NCBI RefSeq assembly: GCF_000614185.1
Contig: NZ_BAKM01000006.1
Span: forward strand, 1 to 64,000
Length of the DNA stretch: 64,000 nt
From: Phocaeicola sartorii JCM 17136 = DSM 21941
GTDB lineage: Bacteria > Bacteroidota > Bacteroidia > Bacteroidales > Bacteroidaceae
Reading direction: 5' to 3'
Part shown: in pieces, positions 46,688-55,486 of the stretch
How positions within the stretch are numbered: position 1 is the stretch's first letter
Layout of the letters: each line of letters opens with the position of its first letter
Made by a program: the position numbers and the translations under genes
Notes under the pieces: generated by a model
What the model was told of the DNA's origin: nothing
Seen by the model: only the letters and a program-made list of their open reading frames with translations
Database searches by the model: none

Positions 46688-48361
46688 TTATTCTTCGGCA
46701 ATGCTATTATATAAGAAGCGTTTGATACTTTTCTTGGGAGTTTTTTCAAACTCCGTGGGATAAAGTTGTATTTTGCTCACTTGCTCATAGTTGCCCACCA
46801 GTTTATTCAGATTCTTCAAGTTTTCATCCATTACTGTTTTCAGGTTTTCAGGTGTGTTGAGTCCCAGGCTGTCCAGGCTTTCATAATCAGGATATACCAA
46901 AGCCACCAATTTCTTGTTGCGTTCTATGATCAGACTTTCCAGAACGAACGGCATGTTATTTAGTTTGGATTCTATCTCTTCAGGAAAGATATTCTGTCCA
47001 TTGGAACTTAAAAGCATGGTTTTGCTGCGGCCTCGTATATAAATAAATCCGTTGGCGTCTATTGTACCTAAATCACCTGTCTTCAACCATCCGTCTTCAG
47101 TAAATACTTCATGGGTAGCTTCTTCGTTCTTATAATAGCCTTTCATTACGTTTTCGCCACGTACCTGTATTTCTCCGGTAATGTTATAAGGATCATCCGA
47201 GTCAATACGGACTTCCATGATATCCAGTATCTTTCCGGCAGAACTGGGAATAAATTCATTCCAAGGGGCATAACTGATTAGTGGGGCACATTCGGTCATG
47301 CCGTAACCGATGGTGAATGGAAATTTTATCTTGTAGAAAAAATCGGTGACTTCCGGATTCATGGCGGCTCCGCCGATAATGACTTCTTTAAAACGTCCGC
47401 CTAATGCGTCAATCAGTTTTTTACGAATCTGTGCATAGATCTGGTGGTCTAGCAAAGGAATGTTGAGCGCCCATTTCATACTGCGTTTGTTGATGAGCGG
47501 CTGAATGACATTCTTATAAATTTTTTCTATAACTAACGGTACTGTAATAATAAGGTTGGGCTTTACTTCCTCAAAAGCTTTCATCAATATTTTTGGGGAA
47601 GGTGTTTTACCCAATAAGGTAACATGGGTGCCGACAGCGGTAGCGGTCAGAAAATCAAAAGCGCATCCGTATGCATGGGCCAGAGGAAGGAAAGAAAGTA
47701 CGTTTTCTCCTTTCTTTAAAAGTCCTGTACGAATGCCGAAGGTGACGTTTCCTGCCAGATTATTGCCTGTAATCATTACTCCTTTACTGAATCCGGTCGT
47801 TCCTGAGGTATAATTCAGTAACATGACCTTTTCATTGGATAGTTCCGTGTAATTGATATTGTCCTTTTGGAAACCTTCAGGGAAGTTCTTTTTCATTGCT
47901 GCGTCAATATTCTTCATGAATTTTTGGACGCTTTCACCGTCACGTTGATGCAGACATCTGAAATCAGTCAGAGAGAATACGGCCCGTAATCCACTTAATG
48001 CCTCTTCTTCCAGATTTTCCCAAATATGATCGCTGGTAAACAAGAATGTGGATTCGGAATGATTCACAATATGATGGACGTCATTCGGCTTGAAGTCTTG
48101 TAAAATAGGGACTACGATGGCTCCGTATGTGACAGTGGCCAGATAGGCGATACACCAACGGGAGGTATTCTTGCCTATAATGGATATTTTATCGCCACGG
48201 CGCAGGCTGCAATATTGGAATAACAAGTGCATCTTGGCTATTTCTTCTGCTACTTGTCCGTATGTAAACGTGGTATCTTCACCATAATCTGTGTAACAGG
48301 GTAGATCCCAGTTCTCTTTGAAGCTATTTTCATATAGCTTGATAAAGTTTTCTTTGATCAT
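46688..48361 (-). CDS. AMP-dependent long-chain fatty-acid--CoA ligase (acyl-CoA synthetase)
   Basis: 557 residues from ATG 48361 (MIKENFIKLYENSFKENWDLP). Motifs of the ANL superfamily: the P-loop LLNYTSGTTGFSKGVMITG, IGYGMTECAPLISY (A5), GEIQVRGENVMKGYY, DGWLKTGDLG (A7), GFIYIRGRSKTMLLSSNGQNIFPEEIE (hinge, A8), and TPKKSIKRFL with the conserved C-terminal lysine (A10). It activates fatty acids to acyl-CoA at the membrane or in the cytoplasm. An inverted repeat TTGCACA/TGTGCAA (48361-48387) covers its -7 box and start codon and may be an operator. Divergent from mtaB. Confidence 0.93.
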   Translation of the reverse strand: MIKENFIKLYENSFKENWDLPCYTDYGEDTTFTYGQVAEEIAKMHLLFQYCSLRRGDKISIIGKNTSRWCIAYLATVTYGAIVVPILQDFKPNDVHHIVNHSESTFLFTSDHIWENLEEEALSGLRAVFSLTDFRCLHQRDGESVQKFMKNIDAAMKKNFPEGFQKDNINYTELSNEKVMLLNYTSGTTGFSKGVMITGNNLAGNVTFGIRTGLLKKGENVLSFLPLAHAYGCAFDFLTATAVGTHVTLLGKTPSPKILMKAFEEVKPNLIITVPLVIEKIYKNVIQPLINKRSMKWALNIPLLDHQIYAQIRKKLIDALGGRFKEVIIGGAAMNPEVTDFFYKIKFPFTIGYGMTECAPLISYAPWNEFIPSSAGKILDIMEVRIDSDDPYNITGEIQVRGENVMKGYYKNEEATHEVFTEDGWLKTGDLGTIDANGFIYIRGRSKTMLLSSNGQNIFPEEIESKLNNMPFVLESLIIERNKKLVALVYPDYESLDSLGLNTPENLKTVMDENLKNLNKLVGNYEQVSKIQLYPTEFEKTPKKSIKRFLYNSIAEE

Positions 48362-48383
48362 TGCACAATTTTTGATGTAATGT

Positions 48384-48391
48384 GCAAAAAT
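48384..48391 (-). promoter_or_regulatory. -7 box of the acyl-CoA synthetase gene, inside an inverted repeat
   Basis: On the minus strand TATTTTTG (CAAAAATA) matches TAnnTTTG. The TGTGCAA arm (48381-48387) of the inverted repeat overlaps it; the other arm, TTGCACA (48361-48367), begins at the start codon. Confidence 0.5.
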
Positions 48392-48436
48392 AAGCATAAT
48401 TATTGGTATTCTAAAGAATTTAAGCAGAATAATGTG

Positions 48437-48444
48437 TACCTTTG
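48437..48444 (+). promoter_or_regulatory. -7 box of mtaB
   Basis: TACCTTTG matches TAnnTTTG, 22 bp before ATG 48467. Confidence 0.55.
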
Positions 48445-48466
48445 CTTTCTAATTAGATAAGAAAGT

Positions 48467-49783
48467 ATGATTGATACGACAATTTTCCAGGATAAAACGG
48501 CCGTTTATTATACATTAGGCTGCAAATTGAACTTTTCAGAAACCTCAACTATCGGTAAAACTCTGAAAGAAGCAGGCATACGTACAGCGCGTAAGGGTGA
48601 GAAAGCTGATATTTGTGTTATTAATACTTGTTCCGTCACTGAAGTTGCGGATAAGAAATGTCGGCAGGCCATTCATCGTTTGGTCAAACAGCATCCGGGT
48701 GCATACGTGGTGGTGACGGGGTGTTATGCCCAGTTAAAACCTGACCAGGTGGCTGATATAGAAGGGGTGGATGTCGTTTTAGGGGCCGAGCAAAAGGGGG
48801 AGTTGATGAATTATCTCGGAAATTTGAAAAAGCATTCTCAAGGTGAAGCTATTACAACGGCTGCAAAAGATATACGTAGTTTTTCACCTTCGTGTTCCAG
48901 AGGTGACCGGACTCGTTATTTTCTGAAAGTGCAGGATGGTTGCGATTATTTCTGTTCTTATTGTACTATTCCGTTTGCTCGTGGTCGTAGTCGTAACGGC
49001 TGCATTGAAGAGATTGTGGAACAGGCGCGGCAGGCTGCGGCCGAAGGGGGGAAAGAAATTGTGATTACCGGGGTGAATATCGGAGATTTCGGAAAGACAA
49101 CCGGTGAAAGTTTCTTTGATTTGGTAAAGGCTTTGGATCAGGTGGCAGGGATTGAACGTTATCGTATCTCTTCCATTGAACCCAATTTGCTGACGGATGA
49201 AATAATAGAGTATGTGTCACGTTCACGTGCATTTATGCCGCATTTTCATATCCCTTTGCAGTCGGGCAGCGATGATGTGTTGAAATTGATGAGACGTCGG
49301 TATGATACCGCATTGTTTGCTTCCAAGATACGTAAAATTAAGGAAACCATGCCGGACGCGTTTATTGGCGTAGATGTAATTGTGGGGACACGTGGTGAGA
49401 CAGAGGAATATTTTGAAGACGCTTGTCGTTTTATTGAAGGGCTTGATGTGACGCAGTTGCATGTTTTCAGTTACTCGGAGCGTCCCGGTACACAGGCCTT
49501 GAAAATAGACTACGTGGTGAGTCCTGAGGAAAAACATCGTCGTAGCCAGAGATTGTTGGCTCTGTCTGATGAGAAGACAAAGGCGTTCTATACCTCTCAT
49601 ATAGGAAAAGAAGCTTGGGTATTGATGGAAAAATCTAAGGCCGGAACCCCTATGCATGGATTTACTGATAATTATATCCGGGTGGAATTGGATCACGATG
49701 ATCAATTGGATAACCGGTTGGTTCGTGTAAGGATGGGAGAATTCAATGAAGAAGGTACGGCGTTGAAAGGTATTTTAGTCTGA
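48467..49783 (+). CDS. mtaB: tRNA (N6-L-threonylcarbamoyladenosine37-C2)-methylthiotransferase
   Basis: 438 residues. The N-terminal UPF0004 domain has three cluster cysteines (TLGCKLNFSET, INTCSVTEVADKKCRQ, VTGCYAQLKP). The radical SAM domain has CxxxCxxC in DGCDYFCSYCTIPFARGRSR (about 158-165), ITGVNIGDFG, RISSIEPNLL, and HIPLQSGSDDVLKLMRRRY. A C-terminal TRAM-like part follows. MtaB converts t6A37 to ms2t6A37 in ANN-decoding tRNAs. The CTIPFARG signature and overall fit favour MtaB over MiaB or RimO. It is followed 36 bp later by a glycosyltransferase gene on the same strand. Confidence 0.93.
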   Translation: MIDTTIFQDKTAVYYTLGCKLNFSETSTIGKTLKEAGIRTARKGEKADICVINTCSVTEVADKKCRQAIHRLVKQHPGAYVVVTGCYAQLKPDQVADIEGVDVVLGAEQKGELMNYLGNLKKHSQGEAITTAAKDIRSFSPSCSRGDRTRYFLKVQDGCDYFCSYCTIPFARGRSRNGCIEEIVEQARQAAAEGGKEIVITGVNIGDFGKTTGESFFDLVKALDQVAGIERYRISSIEPNLLTDEIIEYVSRSRAFMPHFHIPLQSGSDDVLKLMRRRYDTALFASKIRKIKETMPDAFIGVDVIVGTRGETEEYFEDACRFIEGLDVTQLHVFSYSERPGTQALKIDYVVSPEEKHRRSQRLLALSDEKTKAFYTSHIGKEAWVLMEKSKAGTPMHGFTDNYIRVELDHDDQLDNRLVRVRMGEFNEEGTALKGILV

Positions 49784-49818
49784 ACTGTTCCATACATTGG
49801 ACATTAGTTTGAAAAGAA

Positions 49819-50842
49819 ATGAAAAGGGTGTCTGTTGTCATATTGAATTGGAACGGGGCGGATATGCTCCGTGAGTTTATGCCATCTGTTATAGATTATT
49901 CAGTAGGAGAGGGGGTGGAAATTTGTGTGGCTGATAACGCCTCCTCTGATGAGTCGCTTGAAATGCTCCGTACGGAATTTCCTGTAGTCCGTTTGATTGA
50001 ACTGGATCAGAATTATGGTTTTGCCGAAGGTATAACCGGGCTTTGACACAAGTTGATGCAGAATATGTGGTTTTGCTGAATAGTGATGTGGAGGTTACTC
50101 CGCATTGGCTGGAACCTTTGCTGGATTATATGGATACTCATTCCGGAATAGCTGCCTGCCAACCTAAACTGTTAAGCTGGCACAACAAGGAATATTTTGA
50201 ATATGCCGGAGCGTCGGGAGGATTTATCGACCGATATGGATATCCTTTTTGCAGAGGGCGTATATTTGATGTTCTTGAAAAGGACTGCGGACAATATGAT
50301 ACGGTAACGGAGGTGATGTGGCGACGGGAGCCGCTCTTTTTATCCGTCTGGCCGATTATCGTGAAGCGGGAGGTTTGGATAGTCGTTTTTTTGCTCACAT
50401 GGAAGAAATAGATCTGTGCTGGCGTTTGCGCAGCCGGGGGAAAAAACTTGTCTGCATTCCGCAAAGTGTGGTATATCATGTAGGAGGGGCTACGTTGAAA
50501 AAAGAGAATCCGAGAAAGACCTTTCTGAATTTCAGAAACAACCTGTTGATGCTTTATAAGAACTTGCCCGATAAAGAGTTGGAACATGTTCTTTTTGTAC
50601 GTGGTATATTGGATAGGGTGGCTGCCTTTGTCTTTTATCTGAAAAAGGATAGGGAGAATGCGCGTGCTGTAATGCAGGCGCGGAGGGAATTTGAGGATAT
50701 AAGATACTCTTTTGCTGCTTCTCGTATAGAAAATATGATGAAATCAACAGATGAAATAATTCCGGAACGGACTCATTTTAGTATTCTTGTGAAATATTAT
50801 CTGTTGGGTAAAAAACATTTCTCACAGTTGGAACTCTTTTAA
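49819..50842 (+). CDS. Family 2 glycosyltransferase, frameshifted twice in this sequence
   Basis: Three frames chain together. The first has the GT2 start MKRVSVVILNWNGADMLREF and VADNASSDESLE. A missing T near 50031 (expected GYNRALTQVDAEY) leads to VVLLNSDVEVTPHWLEPL with the DXD-like SDV. A missing G at 50320-50321 (expected VMWATGAALFIRL) leads to FAHMEEIDLCWRLRSRGKKL (ED motif) and the hydrophobic C-terminal part. Restored length is about 341 residues. Rhamnosyltransferase-like GT2 enzymes of this type build cell-surface polysaccharide, but donor and acceptor are unknown. Both breaks are single-base losses in short runs and are probably errors. Confidence 0.85.
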
Positions 50843-50928
50843 ATTGCTTCTCTTTATATTTCTTTTTATAGTATAATTCCCGTATCTTTGTTTGGTGAAA
50901 TTTGATCAAAAAAGAAAAGGAGCTGTAA

Positions 50929-51809
50929 ATGAATGTTCATGAGGTGAAGTCTATTGAAACAAAGTCTATTCTGTCACGTTTGAAAAGTAAAGATAATTAT
51001 TGGGGTATTGCTTATAACATGAACCTGTATAGAGGATGCCAACACGGTTGTATTTATTGTGATACACGTAGCTGTTGCTATGGCATGGGTGATATTTCTC
51101 ATATTTCTGTAAAGAAGAATGCCTTGGAATTGCTGGATCATGAACTGGGGGCGAAACGTGGAAAAGCGACCATTGGTACAGGTTCAATGAATGATCCTTA
51201 TATGCCGTTGGAGAAACAGATGAAGCTGACAGGGGGTGCGTTGGAACTTATTGCCAGACATCGTTTTCCTGTTCATGTGATGACAAAGAGCAATCTTGTT
51301 ACTCGTGATGCCGATCTGTTGCAGGATATAGGACGCACTTATGCTGCCGTTACTTTTACTGTCACTACAGCTGATGAGAGATGGCACGAAAACTGGAGCC
51401 TAACGCACCCGCATCTTCCGAGCGTTTTAAGGCGATGAAGATATTGTCCGACCGGGGCATATATACAGGAGTGGCATTGATGCCTGTCTTGCCCTTTATA
51501 AATGATTCTATAGAAGACATTGAGGAGATAGTGGAGAAGGCAGCCGAAGCGGGAGCGTCCTATGTGCTTCCTTTGTTTGGGGTAACTTTAAGACGGGGAT
51601 CCCGTGATTATTTTTATGACAAAGTAGAGCGGATTTTTCCCAAAATGACCAAACGGTATAAAACTTATTTTGAAGACCGCTCTGAATGCACCTCTCCTAA
51701 TGCGCCCTATTTGAATGAGGCTTTTTATCGTAAAATAGAAACATTAGGTATCAGTGCTTCCATGAATTTTTATCAGTCTGAAGGAAGAAAGCAACTTTCT
51801 TTGTTTTAG
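50929..51809 (+). CDS. Radical SAM protein of the spore-photolyase-like (SPL) family, frameshifted in this sequence
   Basis: MNVHEVKSIETKSILSRLKSKDNYWGIAYNMNLYRGCQHGCIYCDTRSCCYG contains the cluster motif CQHGCIYC. The frame runs to about 51376. A missing G (51376-51380; expected ADEEMARKLEPNAP) moves to the second frame, with SSERFKAMKILSDRGIYTGVALMPVLPFINDS and the C-terminal SPNAPYLNEAF, giving about 293 residues. Bacteroidota proteins of this type are annotated as SPL family radical SAM proteins, but their substrate is unknown and DNA photoproduct repair is not established. A fair Shine-Dalgarno (AAGGAG) precedes ATG 50929. Confidence 0.85.
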
Positions 51810-51878
51810 TCGGCAGAGTTGTTGGCATTGTCTGTCTATTTATCATTAAGTGACCGGATATTGGTCTGATAATTTTTC

Positions 51879-52247
51879 TCAGCGTGTATAATGTACTTCT
51901 ACTCCAACATTTTTGCAATCACTTCCCATAGGCGGGTTTTCTTTTGATAACCGGATGGCTATTTCCTGAATTGTAGGGAAATCACGAAAAAGTCTTTGTC
52001 CTATGCGTTCACAAACATGTTCTAAAAGTTTGGATGGAGTTTTCATTTCTTCTTTGACAACTGCATGTACATCCGCATAACTTATGGTTCCCTCCAGTTC
52101 ATCAGTTTGTGCTGCGTGGGTAAAATCAGTCTTTAGTTTTAAATCGACTGTAAAATTAGCTCCTACTATTGTTTCTTGCGGATCGACTCCGTGATGACCG
52201 AAAAACCTGACGCCTTCCAGATAAATATACATAGATGTTGCTTTCAT
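51879..52247 (-). CDS. folB: Dihydroneopterin aldolase
   Basis: 122 residues from ATG 52247 (MKATSMYIYLEGVRFFGHHGV); the upstream in-frame ATG at 52298 is less plausible. FolB motifs: FFGHHGVDPQE, FTVDLKLKTDF, ISYADVHAVVKEEM, LLEHVCERIGQRLF with the catalytic glutamate, and RLSKENPPM. It cleaves 7,8-dihydroneopterin in folate synthesis and also epimerises it. Normal length. Single gene between convergent and divergent neighbours. Confidence 0.92.
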   Translation of the reverse strand: MKATSMYIYLEGVRFFGHHGVDPQETIVGANFTVDLKLKTDFTHAAQTDELEGTISYADVHAVVKEEMKTPSKLLEHVCERIGQRLFRDFPTIQEIAIRLSKENPPMGSDCKNVGVEVHYTR

Positions 52248-52410
52248 ATTTTTTTTCTGTTTGGGAAACAAAAGTAGAACTTTCATTTCATATCTCAAAA
52301 TCAGAAATCACAGTTCTAGCTTTTTCCTTTATCTGTTTTATGGGTCTGTTTTATAGTATTAACACGAAATAAGGTCAACAGCACGGCTGTTTTCATTACT
52401 TTTGCATCGT

Positions 52411-55382
52411 ATGAAAAAAAGGATTCGTAAATTAATAAAAATAAGTGCCATTGCGGTAGGAGCCTTGCTGTTTACTTTATTTGTGGTAGTGGCTTTTGTG
52501 ATTAACTGTGTATTTACACCGGAGAAATTAACTCCGATAGTATTGAATGTTGCTAATCGTTCGCTGGATGCTGATTTGAAGATAGAAAGTGTGGAGTTGA
52601 CTTTCTTTTCTACCTTTCCTCAATTTGGGTTGAAAGTTGACGAAGGTTTTTTGGTTTCCAAGGTGTTGAATGATAGTCTTCCGCAAAAGACAGATTCTTT
52701 ATTGACCTTTAAGGAATGTGTGTTGACAGTGAATCTTTTGGATTATTTTTTGAAAAATAAGATTAGTGTCCATAATCTGTCTTTGAAGAATGTTGCTGTT
52801 TATGCTTACCGGGATAAAACCGGTGAGGCGAATTGGGAGATAGTGAAAACTTCTTCGGATACATTGGCTGTGGAAAAAGATACTGTTTCACAAAATAAGT
52901 TTGATAGTGAGATAAATATCCGCCAGATTGAATTAGAACATGCCAATTTGATTTTTGACGATCGTAATACAGAGATTTATTCACGTATCGATGATGCTGA
53001 TTTGCGTCTAAGGCTGGTGCTGACAAAAGGAGTTTCTTCTTTGGGGGTGGAATTTGAAAATAAAAATTTTCTTTTCTGGCAGCAAGGTGAATTATTGATT
53101 AATAAAGTAGCCGCTTCTTTGCAGACTGATATTGAGGTGGACAGGGTTACGTCATTGTGGGCCTTGAAAAATACAGCGTTGACTATAAATGGTATCCGGC
53201 TGGATGTTAACGGTGAATTAAAACGTGATACGGTGGCAAAAAGGGTAGGCGTGGATTTGAAGTATGGATTACATGCACCTTCCATGGAGACTGTTATGAA
53301 TATGATTCCCGAGGCTTATGTGAAACGCGGACAAGTTTCGGCAAAAGGGGAGGTTAAAGTCTATGGAACATTGAAAGGTAATTATGGGAACAAACAGCTT
53401 CCGGCGGTATCATTGAATATAAAGATAAATGACGCATCCGCCCGATATGAAGGACTTCCTTATGGAATTGATAGTTTTACGGCTGATTTTGAATCATATA
53501 TTGATTTGATGCATCGGAATCCTTCTTTTTTGAACTTGAAAATTCTTCATTTTGAAGGAGCGGATACAGAGATCTTGGCAGATGCAAAAGTAGAGGATTT
53601 ATTGATAGATCCACTGATAACGCTTCATACTGAATCTGCTGTTGATCTGGATGCTTTAGCTAAAACCTTTCCTTTGCAGGAAAGTGTGACTATTCGTGGC
53701 AAATTGGATGCCGGCTTGAATTTGAAATGCCGTCTCTCTTCTTTGAAAAAGCAGGATCTCGGGCGTATTAAATTAGCGGGCAGATTGGCTTTAAAGGATT
53801 TTGAGTTGAAAGACACTGCGAAAGATTTTAATTTTTTGGGTGATGCCGATTTAAAATTCAGTGACAGTGAGACTTTGCAGGCTGAACTGGAAATCAGGGA
53901 AATAATATTGAAAAGTAAGAGAATTTCTTCAGAGATAGACCGGATGAAGGCAAAGGTTGTTTCGACTAATCCTCAGGATACTACAAAGATTGTCACTTTG
54001 CAATGTGAATTGGAAATGAATAAATTGCGTGCGAATGTGGGGGATTCGATCAAAATATATAGTGGTAAGACTGCTGGAACAGGCAAACTAGCTCCGGAGG
54101 AACAAAATCCGGCAATGCCGGTGATTAGTCTTTCCATGCGTACGGACTCTCTTTTCTTTAATGCCAACGAAACGAAACTGGCATTGGGTGTGGCAGGCAT
54201 TAAGGCGAAATTGGAAAAGAAAAATGATTCATTATGGATACCTCGTGGAATTGTCGGCTTTGATCGTTTGCTGGTGCGTACTCCTGAATTTGGTTTACCT
54301 TTGCGGATACGCAAGACGGCTGTAACAATAGATGGTCCGAAAATAACATTAAAAAATGCTTCTTTGAAAATAGGGCATTCAGACATGGTTGCTACCGGAG
54401 AGGTGACGGGATTATATCGTGCGATGACTAAAAATGAAACCTTAAAGGCGCATTTGGCTGTTTCTTCCAATATGATTGATTGTAATCAATTGATCAATTC
54501 ATTCTCTTTACCTGAAGATTCAGTATCTGTAGCACTGGCAGATACAGTGTCTTCAACAGAAATGAAACTGTTTATGTTACCGGATCATTTGGATTTTGAA
54601 TTACAGACGGATTTAAAGAAAGTGATGTTTGAGAAGGTGGAATTTGACGATGTACGTGGAAAGGTGGATTTGAAAAACCGCACATTATATTTAAGGAATT
54701 TGGAGATGCGTGCATTGGACGCTGATATGAAGGCGGTTATGGTATATCGCGCAGATTCTGTGAGAGGAGGATATACAGGTTTTGACTTTAAAATCAAGGA
54801 TATAAATATAGCTAAGCTGGTAGATTTTATACCTTCGATGGATACCATTGTACCTATGTTGAAGTCTTTTAAAGGAAGGGTCCGGTTTGATGTGGCTGCA
54901 GAGGCACGTCTGGATTCAAATATGAATATTCGTATTCCAACTTTGCGTTCGGCCATGCATATCAAAGGGGATAGCCTGGTGTTGATGGACGGTGAGACTT
55001 TTGCCGAAATTTCAAAGATGTTGATGTTCAAGAATAAAAAGAAAAATGTGTTTGATAGTATTTCGGTTAATGTGGTGGTCAATGACGGTAGTGTTCTTGT
55101 TTATCCTTTCCAAGTGTCTATAGACCGTTATAAAGCCGCCATAGGAGGAGAGCAAGGCTTGGATATGAATTTTAAATATCATATATCTATTTTGAAGTCA
55201 CCATTGCCATTTAAGGCGGAGTGAATATTTCCGGTAATCCGGATAAGATGAAAATACGTGTGGGCAAGGCTAAATATAAGGATGAAGTGACTCCTGTTGC
55301 CATTCATAAAGTGGATAGCACGCGTATGGATTTGGGAAAGCGTATTGTGGAACGGTTTCACCGCATTGCAGGGAGTAGATAG
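52411..55382 (+). CDS. AsmA-family envelope protein, frameshifted near the 3' end in this sequence
   Basis: From ATG 52411 one N-terminal membrane helix (ISAIAVGALLFTLFVVVAFVI) is followed by a very long beta-strand-rich region and by the AsmA-like C-terminal part with DMNFKYHISILKSPLPFKA. A missing G at 55218-55219 (GCGGAG for GCGGGAG) replaces the last 54 residues with a stop. Restored, it reads GVNISGNPDKMKIRVGKAKY to RFHRIAGSR, ending at 55382 (about 990 residues). AsmA-like proteins are inner-membrane anchored and span the periplasm; related members move phospholipids to the outer membrane. The specific cargo is not known. The single-base loss in GGG again suggests an error. Confidence 0.87.
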
Positions 55383-55418
55383 AAAACTGAAAAGGAGTAT
55401 CGGCCGGGTTTATATATT

Positions 55419-55455
55419 AAAAAGCCCCTTCACGAGAATCACGAAGAGGCTTTTA
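55419..55455. terminator. Terminator between the AsmA gene and nrdJ
   Basis: AAAAGCCCCTTC pairs with GAAGAGGCTTTT across a short loop. It serves convergent genes. Confidence 0.75.
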
Positions 55456-55486
55456 CTTTTGTGCTGTTACATTATATAATAAACCA

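Noticed and set aside
46540..46749. 69-codon minus-strand frame beside the acyl-CoA synthetase
   Set aside because: Overlaps the 3' end of the ligase gene in another frame and has no recognisable features.
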